This document shows, one piece after another, positions 54,084 to 62,665 of a DNA stretch of 64,000 nt. The notes beneath the pieces were generated by a model. That model made no database searches. It had not been told where the DNA came from and saw only the letters and a program-made list of their open reading frames with translations. The translations under genes were made by a program, and so were the position numbers. The stretch's first letter is position 1; each line of letters opens with the position of its first letter. Origin of the DNA: an uncultured Oscillospiraceae bacterium (GTDB lineage Bacteria > Bacillota > Clostridia > Oscillospirales > Oscillospiraceae); the NCBI GenBank assembly GCA_944385415.1, contig CALWXC010000006.1, positions 58,437 through 122,436 of the forward strand, given 5' to 3'.

Positions 54084-55921
54084 TATTTAATGCGGAGGGC
54101 GCGGGTGGCGTTACAGATGGCAATGACCATGACGCCCACATCGGCGAAGACGGCTTCCCACATGGTAGCCACGCCGAAGACGCCCAGAATCATCACCAGA
54201 ATTTTCACACCCAGGGAGAAAATGATATTCTGCCACACGATGGTATTGGTCCGGCGGGAAATGGCGATGGCCTTGGCCAGCTTGGAGGGTTTATCGTCCA
54301 TGAGCACTACGTCGGCGGCTTCAATGGCCGCGTCGGAACCCATGGCTCCCATGGCCACGCCTACATCGGCACGGGACAGCACCGGCGCGTCGTTGATGCC
54401 GTCACCCACAAAGGCCAGCTTACCGCCGTTGGTCTCCTTCAGCAGCGCTTCCACCATGGCCACTTTGTCGCCGGGCAGCAGTTCGGCGTGGACGTCGTCC
54501 AACCCCAGTTCCTTCGCCACGGCTTCACCTACTGCTTGCCGGTCACCGGTCAGCAGCACCGTTTTCCGGACGCCCAGAGATTTCAGCGCCCGGATGGTCT
54601 CGGCGGCGTCGTCTTTGACCCGGTCGGAAATGACCAGATAGCCCAGATAAGTACCGTTTTTCGCCACATGGACCACAGTGCCCACTGCGTCGGTTTTGGC
54701 ACAGGGAATATCGTGCTGCTCCAGCAGACGCCCGTTGCCCACCAGCACCGGTTCCCCGTCCACCATGGCCCGGACACCGTGGCCCGGCAGTTCGTCCACC
54801 GGGCCCACCCGGCTGTGATCGGCTTTGCCGCCCCAGGCTTCCAGAATGGAGCGGGAAATGGGATGATCGCTGTAGGATTCCGCCAGGGCCGCCGTCTCCA
54901 GCAGTGCTTCCCGGCTGATGCCCTGGGGTTCCACCGCCGTTACCCGGAAGCTGCCCTCCGTCAACGTGCCGGTTTTGTCAAACACGACGATTTCGGTGTG
55001 GGCCAGCTGTTCCAGATAGTTGGCGCCCTTGACGAGAATACCCTTGCGGGATGCACCGCCGATGCCGCCGAAAAACGTCAGCGGGACGGAGATTACCAAG
55101 GCACAGGGGCAGGACACCACCAGAAAGACCAACGCCTGATGGAGCCAGTGGGACCAGTTGCCGGTGAACAGAGAGGGGAGCACCGCCACCAGGACGGCGG
55201 CAATGACCACCGCCGGGGTGTACCAACGGGCAAACCGGGTAATAAACGCTTCACTTTTGGCCTTGTTCATGGCGGAGTTTTCCACCAAATCCAGGATTTT
55301 CGACACGGTGGACTCACCGAAGGATTTCGTTGTGCGGATTTTCAGCAGGCCCGACAGGCTGATGCAGCCGGAAATGACGTTGTCGCCCACGTCCACATCC
55401 CGCGGCACCGATTCACCGGTCAGCGCCATGGTGTCCAGGCTGGACCGGCCCTCCACAATCTGGCCGTCCAGGGGAATCTTTTCGCCGGGCTTCACCACAA
55501 TGATGTCGCCGATTTCCACTTCCTCCGGGTCCACCTGCTCCAGAACGCCGTCCCGTTCCACGTTGGCGTAGTCGGGACGAATGTCCATCAAAGCGGCAAT
55601 GGACCGGCGGCTCTTGCCCACGGCCACATGCTCAAAGAGCTCGCCCACCTGATAGAACAGCATGACAAAAACGCCCTCGGGATATTCCCCGATGCAGAAC
55701 GCGCCCACCGTGGCCAGCGCCATAAGGAAATTTTCATCGAAGACCTGACCCCGTAGGATGTTGCGGATGGCCCGCCACAATACCTTCCAGCCGATGACCA
55801 GATAGGGGACCAGATAGGCCGCCAGCTTCCAAAGGCCGTCCAGCGGCGCCAGGACGGCGGCCCCGAACAGGACGGCGGCCACCAGAATTTGGGCCAGGTC
55901 TTTTTTTTGAGAATGTGTCAT
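54083..55921 (-). CDS. cadA: P1B-type Zn/Cd/Pb-exporting ATPase
   Basis: A 612-residue heavy-metal pump. Metal-passage motif Cys271-Pro-Cys273, phosphorylated Asp315 in DKTGTLTEG, HP motif SDHPISRS, ATP-site GDGINDAP and a late helix with K...ADVG, the P1B-2 pattern for divalent Zn/Cd/Pb. The usual N-terminal metal-binding domain is absent and is encoded as the separate small gene just upstream on the same strand. The start at 55921 lies four bases after that gene's stop. The last codon and stop abut the repeat element at 54083. Confidence 0.94.
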   Translation of the reverse strand: MTHSQKKDLAQILVAAVLFGAAVLAPLDGLWKLAAYLVPYLVIGWKVLWRAIRNILRGQVFDENFLMALATVGAFCIGEYPEGVFVMLFYQVGELFEHVAVGKSRRSIAALMDIRPDYANVERDGVLEQVDPEEVEIGDIIVVKPGEKIPLDGQIVEGRSSLDTMALTGESVPRDVDVGDNVISGCISLSGLLKIRTTKSFGESTVSKILDLVENSAMNKAKSEAFITRFARWYTPAVVIAAVLVAVLPSLFTGNWSHWLHQALVFLVVSCPCALVISVPLTFFGGIGGASRKGILVKGANYLEQLAHTEIVVFDKTGTLTEGSFRVTAVEPQGISREALLETAALAESYSDHPISRSILEAWGGKADHSRVGPVDELPGHGVRAMVDGEPVLVGNGRLLEQHDIPCAKTDAVGTVVHVAKNGTYLGYLVISDRVKDDAAETIRALKSLGVRKTVLLTGDRQAVGEAVAKELGLDDVHAELLPGDKVAMVEALLKETNGGKLAFVGDGINDAPVLSRADVGVAMGAMGSDAAIEAADVVLMDDKPSKLAKAIAISRRTNTIVWQNIIFSLGVKILVMILGVFGVATMWEAVFADVGVMVIAICNATRALRIK

Positions 55922-55925
55922 GGTT

Positions 55926-56144
55926 TCACCCCAGCAGACGGCAATCCGGCTCTACTTTTTTGCAGATTTTCTTCGCTTCCTCCACAATGGCCGTCTGGTC
56001 GTCGCAGTCCGTCTCCAGCGTCAGCTTCTGGGTCAGAAAGCTGATCTGCACCTTGGTGACGCCCTCCAGCTTAGCAATGGCTGTCTCCATTTTGGCGGCA
56101 CAGTGGGCGCAGTCGAGATTTTCCAGTTTGTAAACCTTTTTCAT
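55926..56144 (-). CDS. Heavy-metal-associated (HMA) domain protein
   Basis: A 72-residue ferredoxin-like metal carrier with Cys12 and Cys15 in LDCAHCA, the CxxC metal site. It probably hands Zn/Cd to, or regulates, the ATPase encoded downstream, which lacks its own HMA domain. It lies five bases after cadC, with GGAGGAG inside the cadC end. Confidence 0.9.
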   Translation of the reverse strand: MKKVYKLENLDCAHCAAKMETAIAKLEGVTKVQISFLTQKLTLETDCDDQTAIVEEAKKICKKVEPDCRLLG

Positions 56145-56148
56145 ATTG

Positions 56149-56511
56149 TTACTCCTCCAAATGTTCTTTTGCCATCCCGATGATGGTCTTTACATGGTCG
56201 TCGGCCAGGGAATAATAGACTGTTTTCCCGTCCCGACGGTTTTTAATGAGTTTGGCCTGTTTGATGATGCGCAGCTGGTGGGACACCGCCGACTGGCTCA
56301 TGCCCAGAATTTCCGCGATGTCGCAGACGCACAGCTCCGACGCAAAGAGGACGTACAGGATTTTCATGCGGGTGGTATCGCCGAACACCTTGAACAGTTC
56401 TGCCAGATCCAACAGTTCATCCTCCGGCGGCATATGGTGGAGTACCCGCTCCACCGCGTCGGCATGGGGACAATTGCTGTCACAGCGCTCGTTGTCGTAC
56501 TGATCGATCAT
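56149..56511 (-). CDS. cadC: CadC/ArsR-family metal-responsive repressor
   Basis: A 120-residue winged helix-turn-helix repressor. Cys10 and Cys14 in the N-terminal arm and Cys61 and Cys63 in ELCVCDIAE match the spacing of the four-cysteine alpha3N site of staphylococcal CadC (7/11/58/60), which senses Cd, Pb and similar soft metals. The recognition helix lies in MSQSAVSHQLRIIKQ. I prefer the start at 56511, which follows AAAGGA; a start six codons earlier would place the coding region over the operator. It is the first gene of the metal-efflux operon. Confidence 0.9.
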   Translation of the reverse strand: MIDQYDNERCDSNCPHADAVERVLHHMPPEDELLDLAELFKVFGDTTRMKILYVLFASELCVCDIAEILGMSQSAVSHQLRIIKQAKLIKNRRDGKTVYYSLADDHVKTIIGMAKEHLEE

Positions 56512-56526
56512 CCAGCCACATCCTTT

Positions 56527-56580
56527 CATATGAGCATCTGTTCATATGTCCAATATATATGCAAAACCGGAATCTGTCAA
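56527..56580 (-). promoter_or_regulatory. CadC promoter and operator
   Basis: Minus strand TTGACA (56580-56575), 17 bases, TATATT (56557-56552). The inverted repeat CATATGAGCA-TC-TGTTCATATG (56527-56548, one mismatch) covers the expected transcription start and matches ArsR/CadC-type operators. Confidence 0.82.
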
Positions 56581-56631
56581 GAGAAATTTTGGACTGGGTG
56601 GTATGCCGGTTGGATGCAGTTTGTTGGTGTT

Positions 56632-56758
56632 CGTAGGGCGGGACCTGTGTGTCCCGCCGCCGGTATGTCCTCCGGTTACCACCGACGTAGGGGCCGGCAT
56701 CCCTGACGGCCCCGGATGGTAATGCAATATGAGCGCGTCAAGGATGACGCGCTCTACG
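56632..56758. repeat. 127-bp intergenic repeat, copy 2
   Basis: Same length and orientation as the copy at 45736-45862, with CGTAGGGCG and a matching CTCTACG end (one change) and the same GGGGCCGGCATCC...GACGGCCCCGGATGG core. Confidence 0.8.
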
Positions 56759-56770
56759 GTGGGGGGGTAC

Positions 56771-56982
56771 AAAAAAGGCCGCCGTCCACCATCCGCGATG
56801 GGGTGGGGACGGCGGTCTTGCGGCATACGCCGCGGGGGCTGCGCCATCTGCGGATGGCGCTTTGGGACGCTGGGGTGTTTCGCTGGCTGCGGCCAGCGGG
56901 TATTTCGCCCGCTGCGGCGGGCGACCGGGGACGCTGTCCCCTGGACCCCTGCGATTTTTTGAAAAAATCGAGTAAAACTTTT
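56771..56982. repeat. Reversed partial copy of the MITE-like element
   Basis: AAAAAAGGCCGCCGTCC through CGATTTTTTGAAAAAATCG to CGAGTAAAACTTTT corresponds, in reverse orientation, to 53780-53965. An extra GCTGCGGCCAGCGGGTATTTCGCC module is present. It ends at the stop codon of the MATE gene. Confidence 0.65.
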
Positions 56983-58294
56983 AGTTTTTGGGGCCCCGGC
57001 GCAGGAACCACACAGCCACCAGGACCGTACACAGCTCCGTCACGGGCATGGCCCACCACAGTCCCGTGATTCCCCAGGGCAGCAGGGGCAGCACATAGAG
57101 GAAAGGCACCAGGAACAGGCAGCCCCGGCAAAGGGACACCAACACGGACTGTCCGCTGCGGAGCACCGACTGAAGATAATAGCTGACGGCGATATTGACA
57201 CCGCTGAGCAGCAGCGATACGGCATACCGCCGCATAATGCCCGGCCCCACGGCCAGCACTTCCGGCGTCACATCCATATAGATGCCCAACAGCTGCCGGG
57301 GGAACAGCTGGACGATGGCGAAAAAGGTGATACTCATAATGGCCGTGGTGGTCAACGCCATGGTCAGCACCTGCCGCACCCGGTCCCGGCGGCCAGCGCC
57401 GTAGTTGGTGGAGGCAATGGGCTGCAATGCCTGTCCCACGCCGTAGAAGAAGCTCTGGAACGTGATGGCCACATTGGACATGGTGCCGTAGGCGGCCAGC
57501 TCCGTGGCCGTGCCGTACCGCATGATCTGGTTGTTGAACAACGCAACGGCAAAGCCGTAGGACAGGTCCACAATAAAGGGGGCGAAGCCTGACTGGACAA
57601 TCTGCCACAGGATGTGCCAGCCCTGGACGGGCCGAATGAGCCGCAGGCGGCAGGTTTTGCGCAGAAAGTACGACAGCAGCACCAGCACCGCCACCGTTTG
57701 ACCGATGCCCGTTGCAAGGCCCGCACCGGCGGCGCCCATGTCCATGGTGAAGACCAGAAACACGTCCAGGAAGATGTTGAGAATGCCGCCGGTCATCACC
57801 GCCGCCGTACAAAGCAGAGGGGCGCCGTCATTGCGGATATAGGCGATAAACAGCTGTCCAAACAGGAAGCAGGGGAACGCGGGGAAAACGTATTTGGAAT
57901 AGGCCATGGCCAGGCCGATGATCTGATCGTCCGCGCCCAGCAGCCGGAGAACCTCCTCACAGTACATCATACCCGCCACCGTCAGCACCGCCGACAGGAC
58001 CAGACCCGCCAGCAGGGAGATGACAAAGTAGCGGTCCCCCTCCTGGTGCCGCCCCTCGCCGCGGCACAAACTCATATGGACCGCACCGCCGATGCCCAGC
58101 AGCATACCCAGACTCATAAAGACGGAAAAGATGGGCGTCACACAGGCTAACGCCGCCGCGCCGTCGGGGCCATCGTACTGGCCCACACAGATGATGTCCA
58201 CCATGGTGTAGATGCTGAAGATCAAAGCGCTGCCGCAGGCGGCAATGAGATATTTCCGAAATAATGTTCCCACACGGGTATTTAATAAATCCAT
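56981..58294 (-). CDS. MATE-family efflux transporter
   Basis: A 437-residue exporter with about twelve helices. It contains ISFSIYTMVDIICVGQYDGPDGAAALACVTPIFSVFMSLGMLLGIGGA-type sequence near the start, as in DinF/MepA-like MATE proteins. The first half keeps the family's conserved Pro and Gly turns. It differs clearly from the MATE protein at 38521. Its start has AGGAGG and lies just after a minus-strand terminator hairpin; its stop abuts a repeat element. Confidence 0.9.
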   Translation of the reverse strand: MDLLNTRVGTLFRKYLIAACGSALIFSIYTMVDIICVGQYDGPDGAAALACVTPIFSVFMSLGMLLGIGGAVHMSLCRGEGRHQEGDRYFVISLLAGLVLSAVLTVAGMMYCEEVLRLLGADDQIIGLAMAYSKYVFPAFPCFLFGQLFIAYIRNDGAPLLCTAAVMTGGILNIFLDVFLVFTMDMGAAGAGLATGIGQTVAVLVLLSYFLRKTCRLRLIRPVQGWHILWQIVQSGFAPFIVDLSYGFAVALFNNQIMRYGTATELAAYGTMSNVAITFQSFFYGVGQALQPIASTNYGAGRRDRVRQVLTMALTTTAIMSITFFAIVQLFPRQLLGIYMDVTPEVLAVGPGIMRRYAVSLLLSGVNIAVSYYLQSVLRSGQSVLVSLCRGCLFLVPFLYVLPLLPWGITGLWWAMPVTELCTVLVAVWFLRRGPKN

Positions 58295-58314
58295 ATGGTT
58301 CTTCCTCCTTCGTC

Positions 58315-58348
58315 AAAAAACGAGTGCGCCCGTCTTCGAGCGCACTCG
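58315..58348 (-). terminator. Terminator/attenuator before the MATE gene
   Basis: CGAGTGCGC (58321-58329) pairs with GCGCACTCG (58340-58348); on the minus strand six Ts follow (58320-58315). It ends the transcript of the unknown gene at 58442 or attenuates entry into the MATE gene 21 bases beyond. Confidence 0.85.
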
Positions 58349-58441
58349 TCATCTTCTCCAAGCAGAAGGCTGCGGCCGCCTGTCCTCCGATGTTTCAGCC
58401 AGTGTATTATAACAGGAGAAATCAAAAAATCAAGTTAAAAT

Positions 58442-59164
58442 TCAGTTTATTTTGTGGGATTTGGGAAATTCCACGCCGTTGGCCGCCAGCAGGAACCGGA
58501 TGGGGTAATAGGTGTCCACATAGTGGGTCAGGAACCATTCCACCGTGGCCTCGGGCCGGTTCCGCAGCTCCGGCGCTTCCCGGCGGAAGGCCGTAAAGGT
58601 CTGTTCGTCGCCGGAAATCAGCGCCGCCGCCACCTCGCCCCGGCCCTCCTGGACCAGACGGCGGAGACAGCCGTCCATGATCTGGGCGCACTCCCGTTCC
58701 TCCGGTTCCGCCCGGTCCTCCAGGGAGCCCAGCCAGGCCAGAAAGGCTTCCGGTTTCACATCGGTGCGGGTGGTGACCCGGGCCAGCCGGTAAAAGCCCT
58801 CCGCGTCGCCGGTCCGCAGTACCTCAATCAGATATTGCATCAGACCGTCTTCCAACGCACAGCAGTCCAGCAGGGCGGCGTAGGCGTTGTCCCGCTGGGG
58901 CTCCTGTGCGCCGGGCAGCTGCTGCAGCAGCGCTTCGATCTCCTGGGGCTTGTAGTCGTCGAATACATCCTGGGGAATCTCCACACCCTCGGCGGCGGCG
59001 CAGGCTTTCACAAAACCGTCCATGCCCAGCTTCTCCGCCTGGGTCAGCAGGGAGGCGGCCCGGGCCATTTCGTCGGTGCCCTCAATGGTGATACCGGTGG
59101 GACAGGGCTTGGAGCCGTCCAGAACGCCGGAGGTGTATTGCAGATAGTATTCCCAAAGGGTCAT
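58442..59164 (-). CDS. Unknown 240-residue acidic helical protein
   Basis: Not recognised. The protein is soluble, rich in Glu, Leu and Ala, and largely helical: repeated leucine-rich helices such as YYLQYTSGVLDGS, EALLQQLP, LIEVLRTGDAEGFYRLARV and AAALISGDEQTFTAFRREAPEL. It has no signal peptide or metal motif. It has a good divergent promoter shared with the radical SAM gene and a terminator after it. A scaffold or TPR/armadillo-like role is possible, without evidence. Confidence 0.75.
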   Translation of the reverse strand: MTLWEYYLQYTSGVLDGSKPCPTGITIEGTDEMARAASLLTQAEKLGMDGFVKACAAAEGVEIPQDVFDDYKPQEIEALLQQLPGAQEPQRDNAYAALLDCCALEDGLMQYLIEVLRTGDAEGFYRLARVTTRTDVKPEAFLAWLGSLEDRAEPEERECAQIMDGCLRRLVQEGRGEVAAALISGDEQTFTAFRREAPELRNRPEATVEWFLTHYVDTYYPIRFLLAANGVEFPKSHKIN

Positions 59165-59193
59165 GGTGCCACATCCTTTTTTACATTTTTATC

Positions 59194-59246
59194 AGTGTAC
59201 CACAGGGACGGGACAGTTGCAATCTTCTGTGAAAATTTGTTATACT
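59194..59246. promoter_or_regulatory. Divergent promoters sharing one -35 hexamer
   Basis: Plus strand: TTGCAA (59217-59222), 18 bases, TATACT (59241-59246) for the radical SAM gene. Minus strand: the same palindromic TTGCAA, 17 bases, TACACT (59199-59194) for the unknown gene. Both cannot be occupied at once. Confidence 0.65.
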
Positions 59247-59278
59247 AAAGAAAATCGCGCCGAAAGAGAGGGTACCCC

Positions 59279-60121
59279 ATGTTTGCCAAGCTGTATCTGG
59301 AGATCACCAGCCGCTGCAATCTGGCGTGCAGTTTCTGCCCCGGCACCACCCGCCCGGCAAAGTTCCTGACGGTGGAGGAATTTAACGTTCTGGCCCGCCG
59401 CCTGCGGCCCCACGGCCAATATCTCTACTTCCATGTCATGGGGGAACCCCTGCTGCATCCCCAACTGTCGGAGCTGCTGCAACAGGCCGGGGACCTGGGA
59501 TTCCGGGTCATCCTCACCACCAACGGTACCTTGCTGCCCCGGCAGCAGGAAACGCTGCTGGCGGCTCCGGCCCTCCACAAGGTCAATCTGTCCCTCCACG
59601 CCCCGGAGGCCAACGGCGTCACGGAGTTTACGCCGTATCTGAAGGGCTGCACGGACTTTTTACAGGCGGCAGCGGAAAAACGGCTGCTGTGCTCCCTGCG
59701 GCTGTGGAACCTGGACGGAGCCGGCACCGTGGGACAGCACCAATACAACGGCCAGATCGTGACGGCATTGGAACAAGCGTTCCCCCGGCCCTGGGTGCAG
59801 AATACCAGAGGGTACCGGTTGGCGGACCGGGTCTTTCTGGAGTGGGGCGAGAAATTTGATTGGCCCGATTTACAGGCGCCGGACCGGGGAGAAACGTGCT
59901 TCTGTTACGGTCTGCGGGACCAGGTGGCCGTCCTCAGTGACGGTACGGTGGTACCCTGCTGTCTCGACCGGGAGGGGGCGATGGCCTTGGGCAACCTGTT
60001 TGAAACCCCGCTGGAGGAACTTCTGGAAACGCCGAGGGCAAGGGCTATCTACGATGGATTTTCCCGTCGGGAGGCCGTGGAACCCCTCTGCCGCACCTGC
60101 GGGTTCGCACGAAGATTTTAA
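59279..60121 (+). CDS. Radical SAM protein with C-terminal SPASM/twitch-type cysteines
   Basis: A 280-residue radical SAM enzyme. Cys13, Cys17 and Cys20 (CNLACSFC) bind the cluster that cleaves SAM. HVMGEPLLHPQ is the GGEP-like motif. C-terminal cysteines in CFCYGL, VPCCLD and CRTCGF form a second-cluster domain as in SPASM/twitch proteins that modify peptides or tRNA-like substrates. No obvious precursor peptide is nearby. The start follows AGAGAGGG, and the gene overlaps the following frame by one base. Confidence 0.87.
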   Translation: MFAKLYLEITSRCNLACSFCPGTTRPAKFLTVEEFNVLARRLRPHGQYLYFHVMGEPLLHPQLSELLQQAGDLGFRVILTTNGTLLPRQQETLLAAPALHKVNLSLHAPEANGVTEFTPYLKGCTDFLQAAAEKRLLCSLRLWNLDGAGTVGQHQYNGQIVTALEQAFPRPWVQNTRGYRLADRVFLEWGEKFDWPDLQAPDRGETCFCYGLRDQVAVLSDGTVVPCCLDREGAMALGNLFETPLEELLETPRARAIYDGFSRREAVEPLCRTCGFARRF

Positions 60122-60147
60122 TGGAATGGTTCAAAGGAGTGTTTGCA

Positions 60148-60612
60148 ATGGAAATTCGCAGAGCAGAGGAGCGGGACATGCCCGCCATCATGGAACTGCT
60201 GGCCCAGGTAAATCTGGTTCATCACAAGGGGCGGCCGGACCTGTTCAACATCGGCACCAAATACACCACCGAGGAGCTGCGGGACCTGATTCACAACGAC
60301 CAGAAGCCCATTTTCGTTTTTGATGACGAGGGGACTGTCCGGGGCTATGCCTTCTGCGTGTTCCAGCAGCATGTGAACGACAACATCCTCACCGACATCA
60401 AGACCCTGTACATCGACGATCTGTGTGTGGATGAGAATTGCCGCGGCAAACATGTGGGCCGCCGCCTTTATGACCATGTGCTTCAGTTTGCCAAGGAGCA
60501 GGGCTGCTACAATGTGACTCTCAACGTGTGGAGCTGCAACGAAAGCGCCATGGGCTTCTATGAAGCCTGCGGTCTCAAGCCCCAAAAGGTGGGCATGGAG
60601 ATCATTCTGTAA
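60148..60612 (+). CDS. GNAT-family N-acetyltransferase
   Basis: A 154-residue GNAT with motif A VDENCRGKHVGRRLYDHVLQFAKEQG and a terminal NVWSCNESAMGFYEACGLK segment. The acceptor is unknown. The start at 60148 follows AAAGGAG; an ATG 27 bases upstream overlaps the radical SAM stop and lacks a ribosome site. It is probably co-transcribed with the radical SAM gene and closed by a terminator. Confidence 0.88.
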   Translation: MEIRRAEERDMPAIMELLAQVNLVHHKGRPDLFNIGTKYTTEELRDLIHNDQKPIFVFDDEGTVRGYAFCVFQQHVNDNILTDIKTLYIDDLCVDENCRGKHVGRRLYDHVLQFAKEQGCYNVTLNVWSCNESAMGFYEACGLKPQKVGMEIIL

Positions 60613-60623
60613 ACAACACAAAG

Positions 60624-60658
60624 GCCGGGATTCTCAGGGAATCCCGGCTCAATTTTTT
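60624..60658. terminator. Terminator between converging GNAT and lipoprotein genes
   Basis: A 10-base perfect stem (60624-60633 with 60639-60648), five-base loop, then TCAATTTTTT. Confidence 0.85.
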
Positions 60659-61157
60659 AGGTATCCAGATGGCAGTAATACAGGATATCCAGGTCTTCGT
60701 CGTAGACGGCCACGGTGAAGTTGTAGGAGCCCCGTTCCAGAATGGGCTTGGCGGACAACGTTTTGTCCTTGGCCTGCCGGTCAATAAAACGGTAGTAGCC
60801 GTGCTCAATCTCCGGCAGCAGGGGACTGCCGCTGCTGTCCGCCAGATAGGGCCCCACGCAGCAGGCGCTGTCCGATTGGCCGTAGACCAGCAGCGTCGTG
60901 GTTTCGTCCATGGGCAGCGATGCCCAACCGGCCCGATCGCGGATGGACTCCGCCATGGTGTCGTCGGAGAATTGCAGGGCGTAACAGGAAGCCCCGTCGC
61001 CATTGCCCCCGTGGGAGTCGTAGTGCAGTACTTCGGTGCCGTCGGTGGCGTCCAGACCCAGTTCCTTTGCAATCCGCTCCTGGGGTGTTTTGACGCGGCA
61101 GGCCGCCAGCGATGCCAGGGATGCAACCAAAACGAGCCAGCATATCATTTTTTTCAC
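60657..61157 (-). CDS. Small unknown lipoprotein
   Basis: A 166-residue predicted lipoprotein: signal MICWLVLVASLASLAAC with lipobox LAAC. The mature part is unknown, with an even mix of strands and several cysteines (SCYALQF, DSACCVG). I place the start at GTG 61157. ATG three codons later is possible; the far upstream ATG would put 16 polar residues before the signal. It is the last gene of the GntR-ABC operon direction and may be its accessory sensor. Confidence 0.7.
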   Translation of the reverse strand: MKKMICWLVLVASLASLAACRVKTPQERIAKELGLDATDGTEVLHYDSHGGNGDGASCYALQFSDDTMAESIRDRAGWASLPMDETTTLLVYGQSDSACCVGPYLADSSGSPLLPEIEHGYYRFIDRQAKDKTLSAKPILERGSYNFTVAVYDEDLDILYYCHLDT

Positions 61158-61200
61158 GGGACATTCACAACCTTTCTCTCCGTGGGTCCCATCCAAGGGG

Positions 61201-61944
61201 TTATTCCAGATTCAGCTTTTTGGACAGAATGCGCTCCGTCACCACAAAGAACGCCGCCGCCCGCAGGAAATAATAGGCTGCCAGAATCAGCAGGAAAGAC
61301 GTGGCATCCTGGAACAGGGGAACCGGCATGGTGATACCCACGGCCAGCTCCAGCCAGGAGAACACCATATGGATGGCGATGTAGATGCCTACGGCCCAGC
61401 CGATGCGGTGCTTGCTGGCCAGATGGCCCAGGGCCAGAGAGACATAGATCTGCGTAATGGAGCAGAGACCGGAGGCAATGGCGAACAGACAAAGGGATAC
61501 GATGGGACCGGGATAGAGCCGGAAGGCCATGCCGATGGCGTCGAACATGGTGAGATAGGTTTCGGAGTCAAAGGCAATGACCATCACCGAAATACCGCCC
61601 ACAATGCAGCTGCCCAGGCAGACGATGACGGCGGCGGCCAGCTTGGAGGTCAGCAGTTGCCATGGCTGCACGGGCAGGGTGAACATCAGATAGCCCTCAT
61701 CCTTCAACAGCCCTTGATAGAACCGCTGAATCACCAGAACCGCGGTCATCACCATGATGGCCACCACCAGACTGCCATACACCAGCATGGCCACCATGGC
61801 CGGAAGCTGGGCGGCACCTTTGGCCTGGTCCAGAGAATGGATGGTGAAATAGTTGATGATGGATACGGCCAGCAGCGCTGCCCACAGGGGAACAAAGTTC
61901 CGCAGCATGGATTTCAAATCGTATTTCAGCAGTTTACCGGTCAT
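61201..61944 (-). CDS. ABC transporter membrane subunit
   Basis: A 247-residue protein with about six hydrophobic helices. A conserved DEGYLMFTLPVQPWQLLTSKLAAA cytoplasmic loop is typical of ABC-2 type permeases in GntR-regulated exporters such as YtrC/bacitracin-type systems. The start at 61944 has GGAGGGG before it and overlaps the ATPase gene by 11 bases. Confidence 0.87.
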   Translation of the reverse strand: MTGKLLKYDLKSMLRNFVPLWAALLAVSIINYFTIHSLDQAKGAAQLPAMVAMLVYGSLVVAIMVMTAVLVIQRFYQGLLKDEGYLMFTLPVQPWQLLTSKLAAAVIVCLGSCIVGGISVMVIAFDSETYLTMFDAIGMAFRLYPGPIVSLCLFAIASGLCSITQIYVSLALGHLASKHRIGWAVGIYIAIHMVFSWLELAVGITMPVPLFQDATSFLLILAAYYFLRAAAFFVVTERILSKKLNLE

Positions 61945-62665
61945 AGTGTTCCCCTCCATAGGCCTCCGCCCGGAAAATCTCCCGGAACAGGGCGTCCACA
62001 CTCTTTCCTTCCTCCTCGCGGATGGCGTCCACGCTGTCATGGCGTACCACATGGCCCATCTGGAGAAAAATGGCCTCATCCAGCACCCGTTCCACGTCGC
62101 CAATCAGATGGGTGGAGATCAAAACGGTGCCGTTTTCGTTGTAGTTGGTCAAAATCGTATTCATAATGAAATCCCGGGCCGCCGGGTCCACACCGGCAAT
62201 GGGTTCATCCAGCAGATACAGCTGGGCCTTGCGGCTCATGACCAATGCCAGCTGCAATTTCTCCTTGGTGCCCTTGGACATGGATTTGATCCGGTGGCCC
62301 GGCTCGATTTTCAGGCTGCGGCACATGTCCTCGGCCTTGGTCCGGTCGAAATCCGGGTAGAAATCAGCGAAAAAGTCCGTCAGGTCCTTGGCTTTCATCC
62401 AGTCGGCAAAGTACATCCGGTCCGGCAGATAACTGACCTGACTCTTGGTGTAGGGGCCGGGCTTCTGGCCGTCAATGAGCAGCTCGCCGCCGGAGGGCTG
62501 CAGCAGACCGCACAGCAGCTTGATGAGCGTTGTCTTGCCGGAACCGTTGGGGCCCAGCAGTCCCACAATGCGTCCCCGGCCAATGGTCAGATTGACCTGA
62601 TCCAGGGCGGTCAACTTGCCGTAATCCTTGACCAGATCCCGGCATACAATCAAATCCTCTTTCAT
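61934..62665 (-). CDS. ABC transporter ATP-binding protein
   Basis: A 243-residue ATPase with Walker A GPNGSGKTT, Q-loop SYLPDRMYF, signature SMSKGTKEKLQLAL (the SGG core is changed to SKG) and Walker B LYLLDEPIAGVD. It pairs with the membrane subunit to its left as an ABC-2 exporter. It starts in an ATGA overlap with the GntR gene. Confidence 0.92.
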   Translation of the reverse strand: MKEDLIVCRDLVKDYGKLTALDQVNLTIGRGRIVGLLGPNGSGKTTLIKLLCGLLQPSGGELLIDGQKPGPYTKSQVSYLPDRMYFADWMKAKDLTDFFADFYPDFDRTKAEDMCRSLKIEPGHRIKSMSKGTKEKLQLALVMSRKAQLYLLDEPIAGVDPAARDFIMNTILTNYNENGTVLISTHLIGDVERVLDEAIFLQMGHVVRHDSVDAIREEEGKSVDALFREIFRAEAYGGEHYDR

